DNA of 64,000 nt from Massariosphaeria phaeospora (lineage: Eukaryota; Ascomycota; Dothideomycetes; Pleosporales): positions 1,555,001 to 1,619,000 of the forward strand of contig JAADJZ010000005.1 in assembly GCA_011032825.1 (NCBI GenBank). Reading direction: 5' to 3'. The translations under genes were made by a program, and so were the position numbers. Every line of letters begins with the position of its first letter. Position 1 is the stretch's first letter. Below the pieces are notes generated by a model that saw nothing but the letters and a program-made list of their open reading frames with translations, made no database searches and was not told the origin of the DNA. This document shows, piece after piece, positions 1-11,426 of this stretch.

Positions 1-765
1 TGGTGCGTACCCGCGGTACAGAACTTCCGTTTTGACGAGATTTGGGTGGTAGAACCATCTCTAGACCGGATGCTTGCGATATCGAACACGTGGCGTAGAG
101 TGTGTATGTCGTTCAAGATGCCTCAGACCGACGGGGACTCGATCAGTAACAGCTAAGGATGTGAATTCGGAACGACCATAGTGGATGAAGGAGGTATACC
201 GACTGCACAGTCCGACCGACCTGGCAGATGGATTGAATTACCGACGCGTTGTTGACTCAATATTGATGTTCTTTCGATAGTGAGCAGAGTCTGATCAGGC
301 GCCCGGTGTGCCTTAACATGGATCCAGTGCGGCTGAGGGTCGATGGAAAGGGAGGAGTTCCTGGAGTCGCATGGTAAATAGTAGAGGTATCTCAAGCCAG
401 ACAGTTAGGCCAGATAGTTCTCGATCCGCAAAGGTCTTGTGCTGACGCATAACGTCGCTCATGCTTTTTGCCAAATTCCAGCAACTTCATCCCGCAGATT
501 AGCTGACAACACGTGTAAAATCTTCTGTCTCACCTCTTCTTGTCCACATTAGTCTCCTAGTAGCTTTTGCCCTCTGATATCTCTTACACTGCCGCCCCAT
601 GAGTGACGACTCCCAAGAGTACTCGGTTAGGTCGCCTTGCCAGTCATTTTCCCATTGCCTACGCTGAAAGTTTGAATGGTATCCTGGATGCCATGGTGCG
701 AAATAATATCCTGTCCGTAGTCACTGGATTAAGTGGCGCAGCCACCTTGCCGTCACCGCCCTGTC

Positions 766-890
766 ATAACTCGTTTCCGATGCGCACCTCTCTCACCTCT
801 ACATGCTATAAACATACAATACCTGCTTTGTAAAGACAGATGTAGACTACTTGCTTATTGCTAAAACCTCCTAGCTCTGTCCAAAGTATC
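766..890 (+). repeat. Dispersed repeat, copy 1
   Basis: A stretch beginning near GATGCGCACC and ending after TTGCTAAAACCTCCTAG resembles two other intergenic stretches near 12.1 and 16.6 kb. The shared order is: GATGCGCACC, a C/T-rich CCCTACC-like block, an ACTTTGTA-like block, then TA(T)TGCTAAAA. Copy 1 is the most diverged. There is no coding capacity; it could be a MITE or LTR remnant. Confidence 0.45.
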
Positions 891-1987
891 GCGAAGTCTT
901 CTATAACATCGGCAATGGATTCTGCTAGGGAGGTGCCGTCATCATATTGCGCCAACTAGGAGCTCCTCTCCGGTAGGCCTAGAACTAGTAATAGTCCAGA
1001 ACATCTCGAAGCGAAGAGGATGGAGAAGAACGGTGACCGATGGCAATTCGGTGAGGTATCTTTTGGTGAGACGAAGACAGGACAACACGACAGGCAAGTG
1101 TCGAGTTCTCGATTGCCATGACACGCTTACGAGACTAGCGCGGACCCAGCTGCCGTATCCACTCCAGGTTTCAAGCTCTTTCACTACCACCCATTCACCG
1201 TCCTTCGCTTCGACCGTATGATCCTGTATAGACTTCTCCGAGTGGGCTCTTCTTCTATGAAACAGCTTAGCTCATATAAAATACCCTTTGCAAGCGTCAT
1301 ACGACTCCCAAAGTGCCCAGGCGTAGACGCTGACTGATGACGTCACATCTATCCCCATCGTCCGCGTGCCTAACCCCCACTCTTCAATGGCGACTATATC
1401 TCTTTCTACTACTGTTTCAAGCACTCTGCTACAGGTTGCACCAAGAACTGTATAGTGTCCCGATTAAAACACCTATACGCTTTCCGGCACGGAAGACACG
1501 GACCGGGACACACGCCTTCATATCAGCCCGACCGCCACGAACCTCCGATATACGATCTCATCGGTCGGTCATACTATCGGCAGAGCGGTACTAAATGCCG
1601 CAGGCAGCCCGTCCGGTTGGCTGAGAGCCTCATTTGTGGAGTGCGCGTTACCATGCTCATCTCCATGCAATCTATTCCGTCACTCACGAAGCCGTCTGTT
1701 CTGATCACACGGTGCCGGACCCGATGTTTCTGAGATTTCTCCGCCACGATGCAGAGCGCTGCAGCGCACCCCGCAAACACGGGTGCTACAGATGCAGTCG
1801 CTTTGGGCCGAAATCCGGGGAACTTTCGACGATTCTCATGCCCTTGACCGCCGCCCAGTTATCTCAATAACGTGCTTAATTTCACTTCATTTCGTCCCCA
1901 GAGATTCATATGATACGTACAGTAAGCTATCTGCGCCCAGATCCACACTTCCGGCGTGTACTTTGCGCCTGTGGAGTGCGGGTAAGG

Positions 1988-1994
1988 TATAAAT
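1988..1994 (+). promoter_or_regulatory. Putative TATA box of the AA9 gene
   Basis: TATAAAT lies 68 bp upstream of the AA9 start codon, followed by a C/T-rich stretch up to the ATG. Position and sequence fit a core promoter; no other support. Confidence 0.4.
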
Positions 1995-2061
1995 GCCCTG
2001 ATCCGCTCACATGCATTTCCTTCTCCAGTTGCCACGCACAGCTCGACTACTATCGCTCAAC

Positions 2062-2910
2062 ATGAAGTTCTCTTCCGTTCTCGCCACCGCTGCTCTCGCC
2101 GCAGGTGCTTCCGCGCACACCATTCTGCAGAAGATCTCTGTCGACGGAGCCGACCAAGGACAGCTAAAGGGTGTCCGAGCCCCCGACTCCGACTACCCGA
2201 TCCAGAACGTGAACGACGGAAGCTTCGCTTGCAACAAGGATCTCAAGCATAAGGACAGCACTGTCATCTCGATACCAGCTGGCGCAAAGGTCGGCGGATG
2301 GTGGGGCCATGTGATCGGAGGCGCCCAAGGTGCTAATGATCCAGATAACCCTATTGCGAAGAGCCACAAGGGTGCGTATCCACCCATATCCGAGCCGCAC
2401 TTCTGAATGCTAATCCAAGCCAGGACCAATCAACTACTACCTCGCCAAGGTCGATAATGCCGCCACCGCTGGCACAACCGGCCTCCAATGGTTCAAAGTC
2501 GCCCATGATGGTCTCGCGAACGGCGTCTGGGCCGTCGACACCATGATAAACAACAAGGGATGGCACTACTTCACCATGCCGACCTGCGTCGCACCGGGCG
2601 ACTACCTCCTCCGTGTGGAGCTGATCGCGTTGCACAGCGCCTCGAACCAGGGCCAGGCCCAGTTCTACATGGAGTGCGCGCAGATCCGTGTTACTGGATC
2701 CGGTACCAACAAGGGTAGCAGCTTCGTTAGCTTCCCGGGAGCGTACAAGGCGAACGACCCAGGAATCCAGGTGAGTTCAGACTTCTGTACTGTTAACTAT
2801 TAAACTGCAGAGACTAATTGATGTAGCTTAGCATCTACGACACCAAGGGAACCCCTTACATGGGTGGGAAGACCTACACTATTCCCGGCCCTGCACCACT
2901 CCAGTGCTAA
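2062..2910 (+). CDS. AA9 lytic polysaccharide monooxygenase (former GH61)
   Basis: A copper-dependent secreted enzyme that cleaves cellulose or related glucans oxidatively. Three exons: 2062-2371, 2424-2770 and 2827-2910, with introns of 52 and 56 nt; the product is 246 aa. Residues 1-18 form a signal peptide ([18 protein letters not shown]) and cleavage leaves His19 as the N-terminal copper-brace histidine (HTILQ). The second brace histidine is probably in WWGHVIGG, and the [13 protein letters not shown] block carries the conserved Gln and axial Tyr of the family. The catalytic domain fills the protein: there is no CBM1 linker or cellulose-binding module, and the chain ends in ...APLQC. The upstream methionine in frame (MHFLLQL...) is less likely because MKFSS begins a standard signal peptide. 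Expression is presumably substrate-controlled, but no motif was established. Confidence 0.93.
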
Positions 2911-3381
2911 GTCTTCAATGCCAGCGTGAAGGCGGAACCTCTGGAGCACATCGAAACTCACCCAAGCTGTCACCAGAGTCAGCCTTTTCGAGGGTCGCGA
3001 GAAGCAGTCACGGGGACCGTTCAAGCGGCCTGATCTTTCATCCCGAGCAGTTTATATTTCTATCTTCAGTAATTGATACCACATTAACCGTTCAACATCT
3101 ATCATCGACCACTTCACCTTTCTTGAATCTTCACTTTAGTCCCAATTGTTCTAGACACACCCCACTATCACATGAAACCTCTTGCGCATATATCTAGTTG
3201 CAGGACACTTGCATGAAGTACATGACACAATTGGCTGTACTACACAGTTGACACATTGGGCCCCACTACCATCTGTAGTACAAGACAACGAGTATCTGCG
3301 CCAAGGTGGCACCGGGCACAGAAGCATGCTAACATCAACACTTGATATCTTTATCTCGATCCTACTGAAGTACAACGCAAG

Positions 3382-4839
3382 ATGCCCTCACTTTTCAATC
3401 TCCTCGAAGAACTCCTTCTCGAAATCTTTTTCCTCTTCCAATTCTCCAACCAAACCCTCCTCTCCCTCATCCTCGTCTGCCGTCGCTTCCACCGCATAGC
3501 CCGCCCGCTCCTCTACCGTCACATCAGCCTCGTCAACAACTATATAAACGGTATCTACAAAAAGCCCGGAGACGAGAGAATAAAGCAAGAAAGACTCCTC
3601 GAGGATGCCCGAGCGAAGCAAAACAGGTACCTAGAGCTGGCGTTTGCCACGCACCCCAAGCTGCGGCACGCAGTCCGCCGGTATGGTCCCATCCGGCTGC
3701 CGACCGAGTGGGCGAAACTGTACCTCAGTTTCGCGAAACTGCGTACCTTTCCGAACGTGCATACGATGACCATAGAGAGACCCGCGCTCGGCTTCCACGC
3801 AACTGCGACCCACCATTGGGATGCGCAAAAGTGCGCGCCGCTACACAATATCAAGACCGTGCGAGTCATTGCCGGCCTCACGTGGCCGGACGTGCTAGCC
3901 GCCACGTCGTGGCCCGGCGTCGAAAAGGTGGTGATTACTGGTGCCCGCGTGCCTTTCCGCTTGCCGGATGCTGCCGAGTACGTGGTGGAGCCGTCGACGT
4001 TGCAGACGCTGGCTCTGTATGCGGCTAAGAATACTGGTCGGGCTGACTCGCTATACGAACCAGAAATCCTGCGAGACATATTGAGACGCTGCCCTCTAAC
4101 CCGGAACTTGACTTGCCATCTCCCCGTCGCGGTTCAACCAGCTGGGAACTCCTACATATTCCGGCCCGAGCTCGTCGCCTTTGCGTTGGATCCGATACGC
4201 AGCACGCTGACGAAGCTGGATCTGTACGTGTGTGCCAGAAAGAGTCTGGAGTTCTATGGTAAACCAATGGACTTGTCGCGGTTTGTGAGTTTGAAGGTAT
4301 TGAGGATAGATGCAGTGTATATGGTGCCGGAACAAGCGCTGTCGGCGGACACAAATGTCTGTAGGTTGTTACCTCACTCGCTGGAGAGGCTTCAGGTATG
4401 TGACTAATCGTGTTGGACCTCAATCTACCGCCCACATAAAATTCTTGACACGCCGTAGGTCAACTTCTACTCCGAGCAGCACATATTCTTCCCTCCCTCA
4501 GAACCAAACAAGGAAGTACCAGACGAACAGTACATCTGGCTACACCAGTTTCCCTTTCACAAGTCTAGCGCTCTGCCTCATCTGAAGGAGGTGGCTATGA
4601 GCGAGGTCTGGTATGTGGAAGCACAAGCCGATGAGTACTACGCGGTGAGGCAGGTGCCAACACGTCCCTGGAAGCAACCACCACAGATTCGAGCAGCGTT
4701 TGCTAGCGCCAAAATCGCGTTGAACGTACAGATCCATATGAAGAGCATGGATGATATATGGGACGACGCGCCGCCTGAGCGAAAAGTGAAACTTCTGCAT
4801 GGGGGGAGAAGTAGCGATGATTGGGATTCGAGCTGGTAG
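3382..4839 (+). CDS. F-box-like protein
   Basis: A likely substrate adaptor of SCF ubiquitin ligases, of unknown target. Exon 1 is 3382-4395 and exon 2 is 4459-4839; the 63-nt intron starts GTATGT and has a CTAATC branch-like site. The product is 464 aa. The N-terminus (NLLEELLLEIFFLFQ, followed by LVCRRFHRIARPLLYRHI) has the L-P-like helix, the LxxxxVCRRF pattern and the RPLLYR end of a fungal F-box, in the first 50 residues. The rest has leucine-spaced segments (LTKLDLYV, LKVLRID) suggestive of a degenerate LRR-type region. It has a paralogue on the opposite strand 0.3 kb downstream, to which the C-terminal exon aligns (FPxHKSxxxPxLKxV). Classic F-boxes start LPxE; here it is LLEE, so the call rests on the whole pattern. 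Confidence 0.75.
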
Positions 4840-5166
4840 ATGGGATAATGCCACATAGCCCTGCAAGTTCTTTAGCACCTGCAAGGTCGCTGTCAAATGT
4901 CTAGGGAAGAGTAGGCCTATATAGATACATGGCGTGGTTTTGGTTAGACTTGGGGCGACCCTCCCTGCTAGCTCTTGCAGAGTGTAGACGTTACCTGCAT
5001 GAGAGGCATTGATCAGACTGGAATTCGTCGCAATCAGCGTTCTTCATGGATGTAATTCCTCGCGCTCCATCCCCGTTCGTTCCATCTACGGAATTTAAGA
5101 AATAGTCGCGGGTTGCCTAACTAGGTATCCCTCTACCACTGCGCAAGCTTACAGCTACGGTATGCA
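4840..5166. other. Short intergenic region between convergent F-box copies
   Basis: Contains the presumed 3' ends of the two convergent F-box loci. No gene, repeat or structured element seen. Confidence 0.5.
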
Positions 5167-6713
5167 TCATGTTTTACCTATGTTACCCCCAGCGAAATCG
5201 TAAAAGCTTGAGCCGGCTGTGCGCCGCTCCCCGGAAAGATAATGGGTCCTCGGGAGCGCTCTGGACTGATTCTGTTCCATCCATGAAGAACGATGCGCAT
5301 CAGGCTGTCGCAAGAATTCGACTGTCCAAACTTCCAACTCGATGCCCATAGCTTCGAAAGCACTGCTGATGTCGTCCGGCGTGTCCCACAAATATCTCTG
5401 TCTCAGTGCGTCGTCTTCCTCGTATCCTTTGTCGTCGGCATCTTCCCGCTATTCCCAAAATCCGACTTTCTTCAACTGCGGAAACTTCCTGCTCTTGTGG
5501 TCTGGAAACTGAAACACAAAGTCGTATTTTGGCCCCATACGTCCGTGTACTTGTCGTTGTCCCTTGTCCGTTTGTAGCTGGTTGGGACTAGGGAAGTCCA
5601 TGCCGAAGAGCCGGAAGAAGAACTACAAGTCCTGTCAGTAGGGATAGAGAAAATTCGAATTGTGACGGATGGAGTCGGGGAAGGTTATGTCAAGAGCTAG
5701 GTACATACGTGGACTGTTTGTATTGATGGGGGTAACATCTCATATAGATACTTGGGTCTGTCGGAACCCTCTCCGAATGCAAACCGCCCTTCAATATCGT
5801 ACCACATTTGCTTATGCGGTATCATGCAATAAGCATCGGTCTTTAGATGCTTTAACTCTGAAAATTCCGAGAAATCAAACAAGGGCCATTCAGGACTATA
5901 TACCGCGCCTTGTAAGACATTTAGATCAAGGTAGGAGAGGGTCTTTGCGGCAGTCATCAGTCCTTGCATTAGCAATGAAAGGGTGGAGTTCTCGCGCGCT
6001 CTAATGAATCTTGCAATATCCATGTGGTAGGTGAGACTCGTTAAAAGGGGGCACAATTTGAGAATTTGGCCTATGTGTTCGCCTCCGTATGCGGGAGCAA
6101 GCGCGTGGCGCGTCCGACCGCGGATGGCGAGCAAGCGGACGGTTGATATTTAATCGATCCGGGAGCTTGACAAAGGCATCTAGGTCGGCCGCCTTCTCTT
6201 CATCTAAAGTGAGCAATGTGCCCTCGAAAGGTTCGAACAAAACCTCCTGGACTTTCGGAAACAGCAGGCAGCCTAGCAGATGCACATTGTTGCTCGGATA
6301 CCGCATGCCCACGGCCGTCATGTTTTCCGTAAGGTGCGGTAGGTCGTGGATCCAGTGTGGTGGTTCCTTGCGAAGGACTTTGCAAACTCCATCACTATCC
6401 CGGTGAGCCATGGAAAAGACTTTAACGATCGCAGGGTCTCGTCGCTAATCCCTTGGCTTCGACTGACGCCGACGCGAGTTGTACATCGTACCAAGGCCTT
6501 CAAATCCGGGTTCTCGGCGAAACTCCGCTCTAGAAGGTGTAGGCCATGGGGGTCTGATGCGGAGATTGGTACGTCGCGGAATATGAGGGTGCGTGCGACA
6601 CGGGAGAAGAGACGACATACGGGTGCGAATTTGAGAAGGCTCCTTAGATCGCGTTTGGAGTAGCTGAATATCTGCAGCAGGAGCTCTCCGGAAAGGTCCG
6701 TTACATGAGCCAT
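5167..6713 (-). pseudogene. Decayed F-box paralogue
   Basis: Starts at ATG 6713 (MAHVTDLSGELLLQIFSYS), an F-box followed by VCRLFSRVARTLIFRDV. The frame then breaks: coding similarity moves to a second frame near 6.39 kb and back near 6.13 kb. A good intron (GTATGTACC to ...TTGTAG, about 5637-5697) leads to a C-terminal exon beginning FFFRLFGMDFPSP. That exon hits an in-frame TAG after KKVGFWE, yet the same frame continues with coding-like sequence (REDADDKGYEEDD, then DDISSAFEAMGIELEVW) that still aligns to the intact neighbour. Two frameshifts plus one nonsense codon point to a pseudogene; sequencing errors or unusual introns cannot be excluded. RIP of a duplicated gene could explain the nonsense change but not the indels. 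Confidence 0.65.
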
Positions 6714-7616
6714 GGAGGAAGAACGTAAAAGACTGTCCGCATCCTGGGACAAAAGATGAGGAAAAGGTTGACAACGAACTGGTTTCGCGAGGTTATTTTA
6801 GGCAGCAGCGGCACGGGCCAACTTCAACCTCGGCAAAGCAAAGGGTTATCAAAGAGTAGGAGCCTACAGCTTGCGATATTGTGATTGTAACCCAACTTTA
6901 TTCGAACCTCATACAAGAGATCTACACTCAATCGCCACCCGTATCTGTTGTAGCAAACTGGTCATCATCGTTTATATCGCCACGAAACCTTAGTTTCGAC
7001 TAACTTAAGCGACGAAGATTATTACCTTGTAACACTCAGTATCAACATTATTGCATGCTAAAAAGTATATATACTGTCACCAAGCTTCTCTCCCGAGGTC
7101 GTCTACCCATGCCATGCGGGTAGACACGGATATTCCAGTGGGTAGCTCAGACTTCGAAATCTTGAGGTCCAGACTAGTACACGTGCGGCCCGCATGCCTC
7201 ATCATCCAAGCAGCATCACGTATCTAAGCCCGATAACCAAGTCGTGCAGCAACTCAGAAATAGTCACGGCCGATCAAGCTATCTAAACGTCCAGTTAGAC
7301 CCGGGCCAAATACATCATCCGTCTATTCCCGGAACCAGAGCTAATGCATTGGCAATGTCTTCGTAGCTTAGCGCACTACAAAAGTAGATGTCTACCTAGT
7401 AACTCTCTTGCATAGCGCTCTTTCCCCGCACACCCCACTTTTCCGCAAACCCACCTATATCTCGGTTCTGCAATCGAGAAGCATCTACCTAGGTATTCAG
7501 GAACATACCTTCATGACATAGCCCCACCTAACCGCACGCGCGCCTACACAGCAGGCGGGATTGAGAGAAGAGGCAAACAATTAGATATTGGTGAATAGAG
7601 ACGATCCTGCTTCTAC
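6714..7616. other. Intergenic region
   Basis: No open frame with coding character, no tandem repeat and no RNA gene recognised. It separates the decayed F-box locus (its upstream side) from the 3' end of the dioxygenase gene. Confidence 0.5.
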
Positions 7617-8775
7617 CTACGTACTCACAGTCTGCTGCTGCTGCTGCACCGGCACATCATTGCTACTCCCCAAGCTAAACCCAGGCCTCTGACTCACCTC
7701 CGGATCATTCTCGCCCCACGCTGTCGAACTCGCATCATGCACAGTCGTCCTCCTCAAATCCCGGCGATACTTACCCGCAAACGTCCCGCCCCCCGCCCTA
7801 TGCAACACACACGTATTATCCCAGATGACCAGATCGCCAACATTCTCCCACGGCACGCTCATGCGGTACTTCTCCTGCGTGGTATGCTCCAGCAGCTGCT
7901 TGAGCAGCGCGGCGGAGCGCTCCTGCGGCAGGCCCTTGATGTGGTGTGCATGTGCGGCAATATACAGGTTCATGCGGTTGCTGGGCTCGTGCTTCTGCGC
8001 GAGTTTGTGCAGGTGCATGGGCTCGGTAGAGACGTCGAGATCTTTAAAGAACTCGGGCGCGCCTTGCTTGCGTGAGTGTGCCATGCAGTGCGCGGCGACA
8101 TAGTCGTTGGAGAGCAGCTCGGATTTGAGCGCTGTGGGGAGCTCGTCGAAGGCGGTGCGTGAGTCGGCGAAGTCGGTGTTGCCGCCGTGGCCTGGGGGTG
8201 GGAGTTCGAAGGAGCGGAGGAGGGAGAAGGAGGCGCGGCGCGGGTTGAAGGAGCTGTCTACGTGGAAGAGTGAGTTGCCCTGATACATGTTAGGGAGGTT
8301 TCTCGGTGAGTATTGGGAACAGTGTTCAATCTTGCCTTTTGGTATTGGGCTTTGGGAGAGTTGGGGTCGATGACCTGGCCCTCTTCGTCGACGTTGCCGG
8401 CATCGAAGAGCTCGTAGTACTCATACCGCATCTTGCGTCCACTCTTCATATATGGCCTGATGTCATCTAGGTCGCCAAGGTGTCTGGAAAACTCGACATG
8501 TGCGGTATCATCCATGCCTGTGTTTCTGAAGACGCAGACACCATACTGTATTTCCAAACGTCAGCATAGACTACGCACTGTAATACATTGATTAAATAAA
8601 AGATGGCGAGCGGACATACCTTCGCCATCGCAGCGAGCACTTCGTTGAATTGCTCCTCTGACGGATTGGGGAAATCTACGCCTTGGACTTCGGCACCGAA
8701 AGTTGGGTGGAGCTCTTTGACAGTAATTGTCTTGAAGGCGGTTGAGGCGCCATTTTCCTGGACAAGGCCTGGCAT
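7617..8775 (-). CDS. TauD/TfdA-family Fe(II)/2-oxoglutarate dioxygenase
   Basis: A non-haem iron dioxygenase that oxidises a small substrate with 2-oxoglutarate and oxygen; the family includes 2,4-D (TfdA) and taurine/sulfonate (TauD, yeast Jlp1) dioxygenases. Exons 8775-8620, 8545-8321 and 8279-7617 (introns of 74 and 41 nt) give 347 aa. The iron ligands appear as HVD in GNSLFHVDSSFNPRR and the distal His in WDNTCVLHRAGGG; the 2-oxoglutarate-binding Arg is in the RRDLRRTTV block. The N-terminal ITVKELHPTFGAEVQGVDF is the usual first strand of the family. The donor of intron 2 (GTTCCC) is weak, but removing it joins the conserved GNSLFHVD block in frame. The gene diverges from a Dal5-type permease across 571 bp, which suggests joint uptake and catabolism. 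The TfdA-like versus sulfonate-like choice is not resolved. Confidence 0.88.
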
Positions 8776-9346
8776 TTTGAAGTTGTGGGTTTGAACAGAT
8801 TGATCAAGATGGTGGTCTCTAAGCATGGGATGCCGTCCAGGTGGTACATAGATATACGCCTTCGTCAAAGGATCGGCGTGTGGAGCAGGATAGACTAACA
8901 ATTGGCAAACATTCGAGCTTCTTCTCTTTGGGCCCTATATCGAAGCGCAAAACCCGGCAGATGTCGCTGAAAAATGCCGATACTGCTGTGTATGGTCATG
9001 CGTCGGGGAGGAACGGTTCTAGTAATCCTTCGTCTGCTGCCCCGCAACTTGGCAACCCCACGACCCGGCAAGCATCCAAGAAAGTAGCCAATAAAGCTTG
9101 GCCTAAACCAAGATTTTGGCAGTCCTATTCGAAATTAGCGTACTACCATCCCGTAATGAATTTGGATGCGCGAAGAAGCAAAGCAATATCGAACTGCCGG
9201 GGTGGTCTAATAGGGATCATCGTGTTCCATAGTTGGAAGTACGTTATAACCGGGGAAGTTCTCTGTCTCAGAGAATTAGTTATATAAGACCACGAGTGCA
9301 TCGATAGCCACTGTCTATTTTGTGCAATCGCTGAAAACCTGTTACA
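8776..9346. promoter_or_regulatory. Shared divergent promoter region, dioxygenase / permease
   Basis: The two divergent genes are separated by 571 bp with no other credible gene. A frame of 148 codons on the plus strand lacks an ATG at its start and has no family features, so I treat the stretch as regulatory. Confidence 0.5.
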
Positions 9347-11426
9347 ATGTCAACCAACTACAAGACAGACGTCACCCAAATTGAAAGCGTTCCCACGAAA
9401 GGCCATGTCGTTGACGAGTCGAGACTCGATAGAGACATCCACTTGAACGACGCGATACAAGCTGAGGTCGACAGAGATGAGCAAGAGGTTCGGCGGATCA
9501 TCCGGAAAGTCGGCTTTCGTTTGGTCCCCATCCTAGGCTTGCTGTACATGTGGGCACTGATTGACCGGGTCAATCTACCAAACGTACGTCTCCACGCTTG
9601 CAATAATCGAGGTTCCCTACTGATGATAGCAAGATTCAAATCGCGGGTATGGGAAAAGACCTTGGAACAAACATAGGAAACAGATATACACTGATTACTA
9701 TGACCGTAAGTATCCCAGATGAAAACACGAGGAGTTGTTAATGACAGCGTTTCAGTTCTTCATAACGTATATCCTTTTCGACTATCCTGCAAACATATGC
9801 TTGCGCAAACTGGGTGCGGCGAGATGGCTCGGTCTCATCGGAACGTATGTGGCTCCGATCCTGCTGTCCTATCAAAGTGCTGAGAAGTCATAGTTGCTGG
9901 GGGTGCTTGACTATTGCGATGGGCTTCTGCCAGTCGTGGCAGGCCGTTCTGGGTATGATCACAACACTCTGTGACTCTCTGGAACATACTAACATAGCCT
10001 GATAGCTTGTAGACTAATATTCGGTGGATTTGAGGCTGGAATGGCTCCAGGAAGCATCTACCGTCCGTCTTTTGAAGGAAACATGATGCTGTATTTTAAG
10101 CTGACTGGCGCAGTTCTCTCTTGCTGGTATACGAGATACGAAGTCCAGAAGCGGTAAGTTCTTCAACGAAGATACCCGGGTTGCACTCAACTATCCATGT
10201 TTGCGGCGTAGGCTTGTATCGGTGTGTTCGGCTCCGGTCTGTCTAGTGTACTAGCATATGGCATCACCACCATGGGCCCTGTCGGTGGGATCGCGGCATG
10301 GAGGTGGATCTTCATCATCGTAAGCCTATCGAAATCATCCGCTTACAACCGCTGATTGAAGCAGGAAGGTATAATCAGTGCGGCTGTGGGAATAACTGCA
10401 GCCGTAATTCTGGTCGATTTCCCCGATAAAGGTTAGTGTTCGTCCTCGAAAGCCAGAATGCGTTAACGGATATAGCGACTCGTCCCGGACTCTTTCTCAA
10501 GAAGAGTTTCCTCACGTCGACTGAAGCTGCTGTCATTCTTGCAAGGGTGGAGCGAGACCGAGCCGACGCCGTGCCTGAGCCGTTTACATTGCCGAACATC
10601 ATGCGGGCTTTGAGCGACTGGAAAATGTGGCAGTTTCCATTCTTGCTTTTCTGCAACGTAAGTACAAACAAGTCCTAAATGCTGGTGCTAACACATTCAG
10701 AATCTCACCGTCTACTCATTTTCGTACTTCCTTCCCATCATTCTGCACGAATCAATGGGCTACTCGACCAAGATGACATACGTACTTTCCGTCCCACCGT
10801 ATATCCTGGCAGCGTTTGTATGATTGCCTTAAATGTGCCCCTCTGGCATTAGCTGACTGCAACAGTGGATGTTTGGAGCGGGAGTTCTTAACGACCGCAT
10901 CAGAATGAGAGGCCCAACTCTCGTAGTGCAGGCGGGAATCATCGTCTGTGGAGCTTGTACAATGGCTTTCGCCAAGAACTCAGCTGCAAGATGTGAGACG
11001 CAATCGAATCCTGTTCTGTGGGTTGCTAACTTGCGATAGTCTTCGGAGTTTTCCTTGCGGTCGGTGGCACGAACTCAAACATCCCCACAATATATAGCTA
11101 CCAGCACAACAACATCAGTGAGTAGTAACAATGTGCCGGTAGAGTAACAATGGCGCTGATGTTTCGTAGCTGGTCAAACGAAGCGAGCCCTAGCAACCGC
11201 TATGCTCCTCATGGGAGGCGGGTTCGGGGGTATTGCAGCCTCGTTCGTCTTCAGGACCCAGGATAAGCCAAAATATCTCCCTGGTATGATCGCAGTGATT
11301 TGTTCGCAGGCCATCACGGTGGTCCTCGTCTCTTGCAATGGCCTCTACTTCCTACGTCGGAACAGGATGGCTGATCGCGGGGAGGTCGTGCTAGAGAACA
11401 CACCAGGGTTCCGATACACATACTGA
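9347..11426 (+). CDS. Dal5-type MFS permease (anion:cation symporter family), possibly damaged
   Basis: A 12-helix plasma-membrane transporter for organic anions, related to yeast Dal5 (allantoate/dipeptide), Tna1 and Vht1-type carriers. I place 12 exons: 9347-9583, 9634-9705, 9756-9844, 9894-9952, 10006-10062, 10114-10153, 10247-10319, 10365-10431, 10476-10657, 10701-10817, 10866-10992/11040-11117 and 11170-11426, summing to 485 codons. Landmarks: GLLYMWALIDRVNLPN, ACRLIFGGFEAGMAPGS, RYEVQKR, GIAAWRWIFI(IEG), SVPPYILAAF, GGTNSNIPTIYSYQHNNITGQ. The model closes only if the intron 10154-10246 is used, which removes about 17 residues of a helix that are clearly encoded in another frame (CIGVFGSGLSSVLAYG) just upstream. 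The gene may therefore carry a small out-of-frame lesion. It is divergent from the dioxygenase. Confidence 0.82.

Larger units (their letters stand above)
1..2061. other. Intergenic region, no convincing gene
   Basis: No frame here shows a recognisable domain, a consistent intron pattern or sustained coding character; the open frames are all under 95 codons and overlap one another on both strands. It contains one copy of a degenerate dispersed repeat (about 766-890) and, at its right end, the promoter of the AA9 gene. Confidence 0.6.

Noticed and set aside
8841..9287. A 148-codon open frame between the dioxygenase and permease genes
   Set aside because: It begins at a non-ATG codon, overlaps the 5' end of neither gene in a meaningful way, and shows no domain; more likely chance in a promoter.
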